DNA of 64,000 nt from an uncultured Myroides sp. (GTDB lineage Bacteria; Bacteroidota; Bacteroidia; Flavobacteriales; Flavobacteriaceae): NCBI GenBank assembly GCA_913777665.1, contig CAJYTF010000046.1, forward strand, positions 44,039-108,038. The letters run 5' to 3'. The number at the start of each line of letters is the position of its first letter. The stretch's first letter is position 1. A program made the translations under genes and the position numbers. The notes under the pieces are model-generated. The model saw only the letters and a program-made list of their open reading frames with translations. It made no database searches and was not told the DNA's origin. This document shows positions 26,631 to 35,785 of this stretch, in pieces.

Positions 26631-26654
26631 AATGGTAAGCCGAAACTTACCACA
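26631..26654 (-). terminator. Hairpin after the bat operon
   Basis: TGGTAAG and CTTACCA pair around a 6-nt loop, directly after the batE stop codon. On the minus strand the sequence that follows is T-rich (reverse of AAATAAAAA). Probable end of the bat transcript. Confidence 0.6.
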
Positions 26655-26656
26655 TT

Positions 26657-27415
26657 TTAATACTGTAACACATTATTTTTATCAACCCAGCCAATGGTGT
26701 CATTTTGCAGCTGAATTTTTATCCATTGATTGGTTTCTTCCTGTATAAATCCTTTTTCGCCTTCGTTTAAAGTCGCAGTTATTTTGGCAACAGATCTTGG
26801 TTCGTTCATCAGCGAAACATCGCTATCTTTTACAATAACGTAATTGTTCATCAACAAATAATCAGATTGGTTTTTCGATATAAAATAACTACCGATACTA
26901 ATCGCCAAAGTAAAAATACTCAAGGTAAAAAGTGCCTTTTTAGCGGTTGCATTACTGTTTAAACGGTAAACAATCAACACAACAACCGTTAAAAACATAC
27001 TTGCAATTGCTAAGTAAGCCCAGGCATTTGGTTTTAGAAAATTAAAAACGCTGTACAACATTTGCTGTTGCGGAATGGGCAAATTGCCTTTTGTAACTTT
27101 GGTTTTAAGCTTTTCGGCAAAATTCAGGTTAATGCGTGCAGGTTCGTAATCGGGTTGCAGTTTCAACGATTTTTCCAAATGATAAATACTCAACGCCGTA
27201 TTCTGCAAACGCAAGTAAGCGGTTCCTAGATTGTAATGCAACGTAGCGTTTAACGAATCTGTCTTTACCAATTTTTCAAAAACTTGTGCCGATGCTGCAT
27301 AATCTTTCTGGTTAAAAGCGTTTAATCCTTTATTGAAAAGCGCATCGTTATTTTCTTGAGCTTGTAAACCCAACGAAAAGCAAAAACTTAAAAAAAGTAT
27401 CAATAACTGTTTCAT
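26657..27415 (-). CDS. batE: BatE, TPR and SH3-like domain protein
   Basis: 252 aa. Signal peptide (residues 1-19), then tetratricopeptide repeats (NALFNKGLNAFNQKDYAASAQ, LHYNLGTAYLRLQNTALSIY, about residues 20-105), two hydrophobic segments at about 130-185, and a C-terminal bacterial SH3-like domain (SDVSLMNEPRSVAKITATLN ... GWVDKNNVLQY). This is the BatE architecture; it sits at the inner membrane facing the periplasm. Last gene of the operon, 1 bp after batD. Bat proteins are linked to oxygen tolerance and envelope stress in Bacteroidota, but the mechanism is not known. Confidence 0.88.
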   Translation of the reverse strand: MKQLLILFLSFCFSLGLQAQENNDALFNKGLNAFNQKDYAASAQVFEKLVKTDSLNATLHYNLGTAYLRLQNTALSIYHLEKSLKLQPDYEPARINLNFAEKLKTKVTKGNLPIPQQQMLYSVFNFLKPNAWAYLAIASMFLTVVVLIVYRLNSNATAKKALFTLSIFTLAISIGSYFISKNQSDYLLMNNYVIVKDSDVSLMNEPRSVAKITATLNEGEKGFIQEETNQWIKIQLQNDTIGWVDKNNVLQY

Positions 27416-27416
27416 A

Positions 27417-29252
27417 TTACTTTTTTATTTGTTTATCGATTGAATTGATCAACTGCACCGCCAAATCGTAATCGTTCTGCATGGTTTGAATATCCATTTG
27501 TGCGTATCGAGCCATTTCACATGTTGTTTTTATCGATATAAAGGTCGAAATATCCTGATCGTTAATCTGGTTGTTCTGCAACAATTCGGTAATGGTATCG
27601 TTACTCATTTCGGTGGTTTCAATTTTCAACTTCGCTTTTAAATAGTTGTGCAGGCATCGTTCCAACGCTTCGTAAAACGCTTCTTTGTTTCCGATTTGCG
27701 TTTTAGCTGCCGACAAATATTTTTTAGCCAATTTGTTACTTGCTTTTAGTTTGTTTCCGCTAACATCGCCCGCTTTTTTGTCGGATACATTTTTAGCTAA
27801 AAATACAATTGGTAGCAACAATAACGGTGCTAACCACCACGCATAAAACGATTTGTTCTGCGTAATGAAATTTCCGTTGAACCACTCGATATTCTTATTA
27901 AGCGGTTGCATTTCCATTTTGTTGCTTACCACTTCGGCTTTATTGTTCATAGAAGCGTTGGTAGGCAATTCCGGTCCATCGGTTACTTCAATGGTAATAG
28001 GTTGCGATGTAATGGTTTTATAGGTTTTTGAAGCAGTATCGAAATACGAAAAAGTAATCGGTTCAATAGTGTAAGTGCCTTTGTATTGTGGTACAATTAC
28101 ATATTTTTCGGCTTTTGAACCTTCCATTCCTGCCGATATACTTTTATTTACGCGGTTGATTTTTTCAGGATCGTACAATTCCAATGCCGTTGGTGCAACA
28201 GGTTTTGGTAACGTCAATAAATCTAAATTTCCTTTTCCTTGAACGGTTAAAATCAACTCTAAAGGTTCGTTTGCTTTTACCGATGTTTTGTTTGCCTGAA
28301 CATTAAACTGATACGTTCCAACAGCACCGGTATAACCTGCCGGCTGACTATCAAGAGGAAGCGGTTTAACCTGAATGGTTTTTGTTCCTGATGAATAAAC
28401 TTTTTTGCGGATTCCTATTTCGGGCATTCCAAAAACATCAGCACGACCTGTATAATATTGTTCGTCTAATTCAAGCTCTAAAGGATCAATTTTTAGAGTT
28501 CCGTCTTTTTGTGGTAATAAAACAGCTTTTTGTAGTGCAAGGTAGCGGTAACTTTTTCCGTTTAATGTTGCACGCGTTACCGTTTGCTGTTTTTGTTCGA
28601 TCATGTGATTCCAGAAGTTTTCATACTTCGGCATGTTTTTCACTGCCATGGTATTAAACCCTGCCTGATCGCTGACATATAAGCCGTATTCAATGGTAAC
28701 AGGTTCGTTAACATACGCACTGCTTTTTGATACTTTTGCAACCAAATGAATTCCTTGACCCATGTTTTTAGGAAGTTGTTGTTGCTGTTGGCGTTGTCTT
28801 CGTAACAATTCCTCTTCCATTTCGTCGAAAATAGCAAACGGATCACGGCGTCGTTGTTGTGGTCGCGGTTGTTCTTGTACGGCATCGCCTACATGAATGG
28901 TAACTTGTTGCGATTTATAAAGTTTTCCTTCAAACGTAGCTGAAGCCGATCCAATAACCAAGTTTCCTTTCTTTTTAGGTTGAACAAAGAATGAAAAGCT
29001 CTTTTCCATACTGGTTCTTCCGTTAACCCAGCTGTGACTAACAGATTGCATAGGTCCGCCTACAACTTCAAATCCATCAAACGAAGGTCGTTTAAAATCA
29101 TCGCCGTCATCGGTCATGGTGAAACGAACTTCCAACACCTGATTAATTCCAATAGACTGACTGCTAACCTGGGTTTTAATTTGAAACTGTGCCCAAGTAG
29201 CTATGCTTGTAAATAAAGCTAAAAACGTATATATGAAATGTTTTGCGTACAT
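27417..29252 (-). CDS. batD: BatD, oxygen tolerance protein
   Basis: 611 aa. Signal peptide, then several Ig-like beta domains: VSSQSIGINQVLEVRFTM near the start and VQANKTSVKANEPLELILTV at about residue 310, which is the BatD hallmark. A Gln/Arg-rich stretch lies near residue 140 (LRRQRQQQQQ). A transmembrane helix at about 455-475 leads into a cytoplasmic helical tail. I chose the ATG at 29252; a TTG four codons upstream would overlap batC by 7 bp. The gene lies between batC and batE with almost no spacers. Confidence 0.88.
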   Translation of the reverse strand: MYAKHFIYTFLALFTSIATWAQFQIKTQVSSQSIGINQVLEVRFTMTDDGDDFKRPSFDGFEVVGGPMQSVSHSWVNGRTSMEKSFSFFVQPKKKGNLVIGSASATFEGKLYKSQQVTIHVGDAVQEQPRPQQRRRDPFAIFDEMEEELLRRQRQQQQQLPKNMGQGIHLVAKVSKSSAYVNEPVTIEYGLYVSDQAGFNTMAVKNMPKYENFWNHMIEQKQQTVTRATLNGKSYRYLALQKAVLLPQKDGTLKIDPLELELDEQYYTGRADVFGMPEIGIRKKVYSSGTKTIQVKPLPLDSQPAGYTGAVGTYQFNVQANKTSVKANEPLELILTVQGKGNLDLLTLPKPVAPTALELYDPEKINRVNKSISAGMEGSKAEKYVIVPQYKGTYTIEPITFSYFDTASKTYKTITSQPITIEVTDGPELPTNASMNNKAEVVSNKMEMQPLNKNIEWFNGNFITQNKSFYAWWLAPLLLLPIVFLAKNVSDKKAGDVSGNKLKASNKLAKKYLSAAKTQIGNKEAFYEALERCLHNYLKAKLKIETTEMSNDTITELLQNNQINDQDISTFISIKTTCEMARYAQMDIQTMQNDYDLAVQLINSIDKQIKK

Positions 29253-29257
29253 AGTTT

Positions 29258-30055
29258 TTACCAATCTTTTTGTGTTGGTGACGATACCGGTTTACCTTTT
29301 TGCTCACGACCTTGGATACGTTCGCGAACGCCTTGTTCATGATTGTCTAACGCTTTTAACATGTTTTCCATTTGCTGTTTAGACTGGTTTTGCTTTTGTT
29401 GCTGCGGATTTGGCTTAGGTTGTTCTTTGTCTTTTTTATCTTTATCGCCTTGTCCGTCTTTATCTTGTTGATCTTTTTTATCCTGATCGCCTTTATCGTC
29501 TTTTTTATCTTTATTTTGATCGTTTTTGTCTTTCTGATCCTTGTTTTGATCGTCTTTCTTGTCCTGATCTTTTTTGTCTTTGTTTTGATCCTGATTTTGC
29601 TTGTTGTCTTTATTCTGATCAGGATTTTCTTTCTGCATTTTCTTTGCTAATGCGTAATTGTAGCGTGTTTTATCATCGTTCGGATTATTTCGCAACGCAT
29701 TTTTATAAGCTTCAACGGCACTTCCGTAATCTTTCAATTTCATAAAAGCATTGCCCATGTTATGAAAAATCTGATGTTTTTCTTCTTTGGTTTTTGCAGA
29801 TTTTAATGCGGTTTGATAAGCCGAAACTGCTTCATTCATTGATTGCATTTTGTAAATACTGTTTGCCTTGTTGTATTGTGCGGCAGTATTTTGTTTTTCT
29901 TTAGCCGATGCTTTACGGTAGGTTTGCTCTGCTTTGGTGTAATTTTTTACACTAAAACTCTGGTTACCGTTCGCTAATTCCGATTTATATGATTGTGCCT
30001 GAACAGCATTCAGCATAACTAGTTGTACTAATATGATATACCAAAAGTGTTTCAT
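29258..30055 (-). CDS. batC: BatC, TPR protein with a highly charged tract
   Basis: 265 aa. Signal peptide ending at about residue 20, TPR repeats at about 24-140 (FHNMGNAFMKLKDYGSAVEAY), then some 70 residues (141-212) made almost only of Lys, Asp, Gln and Asn. The C-terminal QNQSKQQMENMLKALDNHEQ is the conserved BatC end. The charged tract is likely disordered. Its antisense strand gives a long hydrophobic open frame that is an artefact. The gene is 1 bp after batB and overlaps or abuts batD. Confidence 0.86.
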   Translation of the reverse strand: MKHFWYIILVQLVMLNAVQAQSYKSELANGNQSFSVKNYTKAEQTYRKASAKEKQNTAAQYNKANSIYKMQSMNEAVSAYQTALKSAKTKEEKHQIFHNMGNAFMKLKDYGSAVEAYKNALRNNPNDDKTRYNYALAKKMQKENPDQNKDNKQNQDQNKDKKDQDKKDDQNKDQKDKNDQNKDKKDDKGDQDKKDQQDKDGQGDKDKKDKEQPKPNPQQQKQNQSKQQMENMLKALDNHEQGVRERIQGREQKGKPVSSPTQKDW

Positions 30056-30056
30056 G

Positions 30057-31091
30057 TTATTTCTCGTTAAATAAATTAATTTTCTTTGCCCATGCAGTAC
30101 GGCGTTCTAACACCAAACTGTCTATAATCAACAGCAATAAAGCCAAGCCGATGAACCATTGGAACTGCGACTGAAAATCGGCAATTTGCTGCGATTCAAA
30201 ATCGGTTTTTTCTATTTTTTGCAAGGTTTGATCTACCAATTGCAACACCTCATCAGTCTTGCTTCCGTAAATAAAAACACCGCCCGTACTTTTTGCAATT
30301 TCCTTTAAAGTAGCATCATTCAATTTGGTAACCACGGTAGATCCATCAACATCTTTTTTATAATCGATTGTTCTTCCGTTTTGTTTGATAGGAATTTGTC
30401 CGCCATCCGGAGTTCCAACCCCCACGGTAATAATCTTAATGCCTTTATCTTTCGCCATTGCAATAGCATCACTGATTCCTTCGCCGTGATCTTCACCATC
30501 AGAAATCAAAATCATTACTTTGCTGGTTTTTGGATCATCAAAATAATTGCTTCCAACTTCAATAGCTTCGCGCAAGGCAGTTCCCATACTTGAAACCATT
30601 TCGGTGTGCATGTCTTGAATATACATTTTCGCCATGCTGTAATCGGTCGTAATTGGTAACATTGGAAAAGCCGATCCTGCATAACCTACAATCCCGATAC
30701 GATCTGATGCCAGATTATTGATGATTTGCGATGCCAGTTGTTTTGATTTTCCCAAACGCGATGGTGCAATATCTTCTGCCAGCATACTTTTAGAAACATC
30801 GATTGCAAAAACAATATCAACACCTTGGCGTTTTACGGTTTCTATTCTTGTTCCGAATTTTGGATTAACCAATGCAATTATCAAAGCGAAAACCGTTACA
30901 GCCAGCAATACCATTTTTATAAGCGGTTTGCTTGTGGTTGATGCTTCGGGAGCCAGACGTTTTAAATAATTACCAGAACCAAATTCAGTAATTTTCTTTT
31001 TTTTCCAAACGGTATTCCATAGGTAAACTGCTATTAATATTGGAATTAACAGTAGTAAATAGAAATAAAAAGGTGTATCTAATCCCCACAT
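30057..31091 (-). CDS. batB: BatB, membrane-anchored von Willebrand factor A protein
   Basis: 344 aa from the ATG at 31091 (MWGLDTPFYFYLLLL). One or two N-terminal membrane helices, a third at about 57-75, then a vWA domain with an intact MIDAS: DVSKS (98-102), a TAL-type Thr in SSMGTALREA, and LISDGEDHG. A C-terminal membrane helix at about 315-335 closes the protein. A longer frame from 31136 would overlap batA by 44 bp and is not favoured. One base separates its start from the batA stop. Confidence 0.92.
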   Translation of the reverse strand: MWGLDTPFYFYLLLLIPILIAVYLWNTVWKKKKITEFGSGNYLKRLAPEASTTSKPLIKMVLLAVTVFALIIALVNPKFGTRIETVKRQGVDIVFAIDVSKSMLAEDIAPSRLGKSKQLASQIINNLASDRIGIVGYAGSAFPMLPITTDYSMAKMYIQDMHTEMVSSMGTALREAIEVGSNYFDDPKTSKVMILISDGEDHGEGISDAIAMAKDKGIKIITVGVGTPDGGQIPIKQNGRTIDYKKDVDGSTVVTKLNDATLKEIAKSTGGVFIYGSKTDEVLQLVDQTLQKIEKTDFESQQIADFQSQFQWFIGLALLLLIIDSLVLERRTAWAKKINLFNEK

Positions 31092-31092
31092 T

Positions 31093-32094
31093 TTACACGA
31101 ATCCTTTAAATAATGTTTTTCTCGAAATAAATTCAACCAATAATAAAACCAATGCCAAAAGCGCTAACGGACGGAATAATTCGGTACGTTGAACAAACTT
31201 CTGCTCGTCGATTTTTGTTTTTTCTAATTGATTTATCTCTTCGTAAATATTTTCTAATCGTTTGGTATCTGTTGCACGGAAATATTTTCCGCCGGTTTTC
31301 TGCGCGATGCTTTTCATCAGATTTTCATCAATCTCTACCTTCATGCGTTTGTATTCCAACTCGCCATTTGGTTTGATAGATACAGGTGTTTCAGCCATTC
31401 CGTTGGTTCCAATACCAATTGTGTAAACCTTAATTTTAAATTCTTTGGCAATATCGGCAGCCATTTGCGGATCGATCAACCCGGAATTGTTCACACCGTC
31501 GGTCATTAAAATAACCACTTTGCTTTTAGCTTTACTGTCTTTTAAACGGTTAACCGCTGTTGCCAAACCAACGCCAATACCTGTTCCATCTTGAATAATT
31601 CGGTCGTACTTAATATCAGCCAACTGATTCAACAACATATTCTTATCGCTTGTTACAGGTGCTTTAGTGTACGCTTCGGCAGCATAAACAACAATTCCCA
31701 AACGATCGTCGGTACGTTGTTTGATAAAATCGGCAGCCACACTTTTTAAAGCTTCTAAACGGTTGGGTTTTAAATCGCGTGAAAGCATCGACCCAGAAAC
31801 ATCGGTCGCCAAAACAATATCAACTCCGTTTGTTATTTTAGATTTTGTGCTTTTATCTACCGTTTGCGGTCTTGCCAATGCTACAATTAACGCAGCAAAT
31901 GCCACGGCACGCAACACAAAAAGCAACGGATACATTTTTGTTAATAAGGTTTTACTGTTTTTAAAACCTTGTATGCTGCTTATTTTTACAGGAACTTTCT
32001 CGTTTTTACGGTTAACGTACCAATACCAGCCCAAAGGCAGCAAAAGTAATAGCAACCAAAAAAACTGCGGATTTAAAAAGGTTATATTACTCAT
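31093..32094 (-). CDS. batA: BatA, membrane-anchored von Willebrand factor A protein
   Basis: 333 aa. N-terminal helix FFWLLLLLLPLGWYWYV, a second helix at about 55-75, then a vWA domain with MIDAS residues DVSGS (98-102), GTGIGVGLAT and LMTDGVNNSG. A last helix lies at about 310-328. It overlaps the preceding gene by 8 bp. Paralogous to BatB and probably its partner in the inner membrane. Confidence 0.93.
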   Translation of the reverse strand: MSNITFLNPQFFWLLLLLLPLGWYWYVNRKNEKVPVKISSIQGFKNSKTLLTKMYPLLFVLRAVAFAALIVALARPQTVDKSTKSKITNGVDIVLATDVSGSMLSRDLKPNRLEALKSVAADFIKQRTDDRLGIVVYAAEAYTKAPVTSDKNMLLNQLADIKYDRIIQDGTGIGVGLATAVNRLKDSKAKSKVVILMTDGVNNSGLIDPQMAADIAKEFKIKVYTIGIGTNGMAETPVSIKPNGELEYKRMKVEIDENLMKSIAQKTGGKYFRATDTKRLENIYEEINQLEKTKIDEQKFVQRTELFRPLALLALVLLLVEFISRKTLFKGFV

Positions 32095-33688
32095 TTGGAT
32101 TTGCTACATTTAATTGAATGGATTCAATAATTCGTTGATCTATTTTTGCTCCGTATTCATCGCCTTCTTTATACAACACACTTACTTCTTGAATACCGTT
32201 TTGCTGAATAAAAACGTACATATCGTACTGCATTTTTATTGCTTCGCCCGACACAAAATTCTGTGCCACCAATGTTCCCGTACCTCTAATTCCGCGTACA
32301 CCGTTCTGGGTAAACTCTTCGGCGTTATATGTAACATCTTTAGCACCGTATTGTTTTGCTGTTAAGTCGAGCTTATACTTTAGCATTTGATCTAAATTAA
32401 TAGAATCGTTTGTTTGCGTGGCGGTTGTACCAACGGCAATTATCAATTGCGTTTTAAGGTTTGAATAAGCAAAAACGCTGGTTTGCGATTGCTGTTTTTC
32501 TTTGTCGGACTGTGGCATTTGCACACGCGTTAACGCTTCGGGCGTGCTTAATATAACTGCAGGAAAACCATAGTCAGACGTTACCCATTCGCGTTCGTAC
32601 AAGCTTTTGTTCGATGCGAAAATACTCCATTCGTACCCTGAACGAACTGCCTGAACGATATAAACAATTCCGGTGATGAAAAGTAAAAGCGTTGTTACAC
32701 CAATTGGAATCCACAAACGCATTTGCTGACGTTTTTTAAAGCGACGCTCGCGCAGTTTTACACGTTCTGACTGTTCTTCAGAAAAGCGTGGAATGGCTTT
32801 ATCTATAGAAACCGAAATAACTTCTGATGTTCTGCGATCTTGTTCGATCTCGTTCATCATAGGTTCCGATTTTGCAAATTTTACCAAATCGGCAGTTTGT
32901 AAAACGCGTTTTAAATCGTTAACCGATTCTTTACTTAACTGTATTTTCTTTGTTTTTATGGTTTGAAAAAGCATCTGAATTACCTCTGATGTTGTTGATT
33001 CCTTTGCCGGAATTTCAAAAACTTCTTCGATATAATCCCTTATAACATCGGTCATTTCAGAATAATACGATTTTACATCGCCATTTAAAACCAATCGTTT
33101 ACCATCTAACAACTGTAACTTTTTGGTTACTTTTTCTAACGGAGTTTTGTATAAATCTTCTTCGGTTAAATTTTTATCTTGAATGCGTTTAACAATAAAA
33201 TAGGCTGCTACACCGGCAATTATAGAAAATAAAATACCAAACAAGTATTTCCATAATTTATCGGTATCGGTTTCGCCACCAATTTGTGCTTTAATATCGT
33301 GCATTGGCTGCTTCAAAGTATCAACCGTAACATTGTTCACTTTAATGTTGAACAAATTGGTCTGATGATTTTTTCCGTCGATATAAACCGATAAACGCGG
33401 AACTACATAATCACCTTCATCAAACTGTGTTAAGGTGTATTTTTTGATTAGTTCCATTTGCGATCCGTTTAAAACAGTATCGGTTTTAGATTGTTCCAAA
33501 ACTTCAAACGGACCAATATTCTGCTGATTAGGAAAAACCACTTTGCTGCCTTCGTTAGAGGTTGCCTTAATGGTTAGGTTAAACGCCGAACCTATTTTTA
33601 TTTGAGTTGAATCTACCGCCGATGTTACCTGGGCAAAACCTGCCAAAGTACATAAACTTAAAAATAACGCAACTACTAATTTGTTCAT
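32087..33688 (-). CDS. Bat-operon membrane protein with BatD-like N-terminal domain
   Basis: 533 aa. Signal peptide (MNKLVVALFLSLCTLAGFAQ), a beta-rich domain of about 130 residues (VDSTQIKIGSAFNLTIKATS) that resembles one BatD repeat, a membrane helix at about 170-190, a cytoplasmic helical part (LRDYIEEVFEIPAKESTTSE-like block), a second membrane helix at about 350-370 and a C-terminal periplasmic domain. I chose the ATG at 33688 because it opens with the signal peptide. It sits where flavobacterial bat operons carry a DUF4381-like or BatD-like gene. It starts 1 bp after the DUF58 gene and overlaps batA by 8 bp. Confidence 0.75.
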   Translation of the reverse strand: MNKLVVALFLSLCTLAGFAQVTSAVDSTQIKIGSAFNLTIKATSNEGSKVVFPNQQNIGPFEVLEQSKTDTVLNGSQMELIKKYTLTQFDEGDYVVPRLSVYIDGKNHQTNLFNIKVNNVTVDTLKQPMHDIKAQIGGETDTDKLWKYLFGILFSIIAGVAAYFIVKRIQDKNLTEEDLYKTPLEKVTKKLQLLDGKRLVLNGDVKSYYSEMTDVIRDYIEEVFEIPAKESTTSEVIQMLFQTIKTKKIQLSKESVNDLKRVLQTADLVKFAKSEPMMNEIEQDRRTSEVISVSIDKAIPRFSEEQSERVKLRERRFKKRQQMRLWIPIGVTTLLLFITGIVYIVQAVRSGYEWSIFASNKSLYEREWVTSDYGFPAVILSTPEALTRVQMPQSDKEKQQSQTSVFAYSNLKTQLIIAVGTTATQTNDSINLDQMLKYKLDLTAKQYGAKDVTYNAEEFTQNGVRGIRGTGTLVAQNFVSGEAIKMQYDMYVFIQQNGIQEVSVLYKEGDEYGAKIDQRIIESIQLNVANPNE

Positions 33689-33689
33689 A

Positions 33690-34553
33690 TTATCGTGCTT
33701 TAAAGTAAGCCAATAGTTTTTTAACGTAGCTGTCATCGGTAGCTGTTTTAATAACTCCGGCACCGCTGCGTGTAAATGTTGTTGTAAAATAATCTTCTAA
33801 TTCCTGGTAATGTTCGCGGTAGGCTTTACGCACATTGGCGTCGCCTGTGTTTACATATTGTGCTTCGCTTGTCTCGGCATCTTGCATTAAAACGTAACCA
33901 ACATTATTTAAATCTTGCTCGCGTTTATCGTACACTTTTATGCCGGTAACATCGTGGCGTTTGGCTGCAATGCGCAAAATACGGTCGTAATCTTTTGTCA
34001 TGAAATCAGACAGAACAAAAACAATTGCTTTCTTTTTCATTACTTTAGAAAGATACTCAAACGCCTGCCCAATATTGGTTTGATTGCTTTTTGGTTGAAA
34101 ATTGATCAGTTCGCGAATGATTCTTAAAATATGCGATTTTCCTTTTTTAGGCGGAATAAACAATTCGATCTGATCCGAAAATAAAATCAGACCAATTTTA
34201 TCGTTGTTCGTAGTTGCCGAAAAAGCCAGTGTTGCGGCAATTTCTGTAATAATATCGCGTTTAAAATCGTTGGTAGAACCAAAATCCTGAGATCCGCTTA
34301 CATCAACCATCAACATTAACGTTAACTCGCGTTCTTCTTCAAAAACCTTTACGTAAGGTTCGCTGTAGCGCGCGGTAACATTCCAATCGATTGCACGAAT
34401 ATCGTCGCCGTACTGATACTGGCGAACTTCGGCAAACGACATTCCTTTTCCTTTGAAAGAGGTATGGTATTCGCCCGAAAAAATATGATCGCTTAACCTA
34501 CGGGTTTTTATTTCGATTTTTCGAACCTTTTGTAAAATATCTTTTGTTTCCAT
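33690..34553 (-). CDS. DUF58 domain protein of the MoxR/Bat locus
   Basis: 287 aa. It contains the DUF58 core: FSGEYHTSFKGKGMSFAEVR, DDIRAIDWNVTARYSEPYVKV and a vWA-like part with DVSGS and FVLSDFMTKD. No signal peptide; cytoplasmic. DUF58 proteins work with MoxR AAA+ ATPases in membrane-protein assembly or metal-insertion-like roles, but the exact task here is unknown. It lies 74 bp after moxR and 1 bp before the BatD-like gene. Confidence 0.92.
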   Translation of the reverse strand: METKDILQKVRKIEIKTRRLSDHIFSGEYHTSFKGKGMSFAEVRQYQYGDDIRAIDWNVTARYSEPYVKVFEEERELTLMLMVDVSGSQDFGSTNDFKRDIITEIAATLAFSATTNNDKIGLILFSDQIELFIPPKKGKSHILRIIRELINFQPKSNQTNIGQAFEYLSKVMKKKAIVFVLSDFMTKDYDRILRIAAKRHDVTGIKVYDKREQDLNNVGYVLMQDAETSEAQYVNTGDANVRKAYREHYQELEDYFTTTFTRSGAGVIKTATDDSYVKKLLAYFKAR

Positions 34554-34627
34554 TTTTTTGTTTAAGGTTTAAAGTTTTCTTTGTTTCAGGTTGCTGTAAC
34601 TTGAAACATTAAACTTGAAACAAAATT
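34554..34627. repeat. AT-rich GTTTAA/GTTTCAAG-type direct repeats between moxR and DUF58
   Basis: The spacer holds repeated and inverted pieces such as GTTTAAGGTTTAAAG and AACTTGAAAC (twice). The same AGTTTCAAGTTT words recur in the stretch near 63740. It seems to be one member of a dispersed simple repeat. Confidence 0.45.
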
Positions 34628-35632
34628 TTATGGCACTTCAATTTCGTTAACAATCTTGTTTATGATATCTACGCTGGTAACGTTATCGGCTTCGGCTTCG
34701 TAAGTAATCCCGATTCTATGGCGTAACACGTCTAATACAACCGCACGTACATCTTCAGGAATTACATAACCGCGACGACGGATAAACGCATAACATTTTG
34801 CCGCATTCGCCAAGTTGATAGATCCACGAGGCGATGCACCGTAGCTTATGTAAGGTTTTAAACTTTCTAATTTGAATTGTTCCGGATAACGGGTTGCAAA
34901 GATGATATCTAAAATATATTTTTCGATTTTTTCATCCATATAAACCTCTTTCACGGTTTGCTGTGCGCGAAGAATTTGTTCGATAGAAACCACCGGATTA
35001 ATCGTTGGAACGGTTCCTGCCAAATTTTGACGGATTACCAAACGTTCTTCTTCTAACTTTGGATAATCGATCACGGTTTTAAGCATAAAACGGTCCATTT
35101 GTGCTTCAGGTAACGGATACGTTCCTTCTTGTTCCACCGGGTTTTGCGTAGCCATTACCAAGAATGGTTTTTGCAGTTTATGTGTAGTGTCGCCAATGGT
35201 AACTTGTTTTTCCTGCATAGCCTCTAACAACGCCGACTGCACTTTTGCAGGGGCACGGTTAATTTCATCGGCTAAAATAAAATTAGCAAAAACAGGTCCT
35301 TTTTTAATACTAAAATCGTTAACCTTTACGTTATAAATCATAGTACCAACCACATCGGCAGGTAATAAATCGGGTGTAAACTGTATGCGGCTAAAAGATC
35401 CGTCTACAGCTTTGGCTAGTGTATTAATTGCTAAAGTTTTAGCTAATCCCGGTACACCTTCCAGTAAAATATGCCCTTGCCCTAACAAACCAATTAGTAA
35501 GCGATCAATCATGTGTTTTTGCCCCACAATTGCTTTGTTCATTTCGGCAATAAGCAAATCAATAAATGCACTTTCACGTTCTATTTTATCGTTAATAGAA
35601 CGAATGTCAGTCGTGGTTGTTGTTGCTTCCAT
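34628..35632 (-). CDS. MoxR-family AAA+ ATPase
   Basis: 334 aa. Walker A is GVPGLAKT (59-66), followed by FTPDLLPADVVGTMIY, Walker B with FILADEINRAPAKVQSALLEAM, sensor 1 ATQNPVEQEGTYPLPEAQ and the arginine finger region DRFMLK. A helical lid follows with YISYGASPRG and RAVVLDVLRHRI. This is a canonical MoxR chaperone, cytoplasmic, first gene of the bat operon. It diverges from the AlbA_2-type gene across 153 bp of AT-rich DNA. Confidence 0.95.
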   Translation of the reverse strand: MEATTTTTDIRSINDKIERESAFIDLLIAEMNKAIVGQKHMIDRLLIGLLGQGHILLEGVPGLAKTLAINTLAKAVDGSFSRIQFTPDLLPADVVGTMIYNVKVNDFSIKKGPVFANFILADEINRAPAKVQSALLEAMQEKQVTIGDTTHKLQKPFLVMATQNPVEQEGTYPLPEAQMDRFMLKTVIDYPKLEEERLVIRQNLAGTVPTINPVVSIEQILRAQQTVKEVYMDEKIEKYILDIIFATRYPEQFKLESLKPYISYGASPRGSINLANAAKCYAFIRRRGYVIPEDVRAVVLDVLRHRIGITYEAEADNVTSVDIINKIVNEIEVP

Positions 35633-35723
35633 TATATTGTTTTCTGTATGTATTAATTTTCCTTACAAATTGATTAAAATTTATTTGCTTAACTTGTTAA
35701 CAAATGGTTAAAATACACATTTG

Positions 35724-35731
35724 TATATTTG
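35724..35731 (+). promoter_or_regulatory. Putative -7 box upstream of the AlbA_2-type gene
   Basis: TATATTTG matches TAnnTTTG. The nearest good TTG (35694) is 27 bp upstream, longer than the usual 17-23 bp, so the -33 element is doubtful. Confidence 0.45.
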
Positions 35732-35785
35732 TTTTAAGTATGTATTATCATTTTCTTTTTATAATTTTAAGATAAAACTTTCATT

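Noticed and set aside
29372..29650. Plus-strand open frame of Leu/Ile/Val/Phe-rich protein
   Set aside because: It is the antisense of the Lys/Asp/Gln codons of the batC charged tract, inside a well-supported gene.
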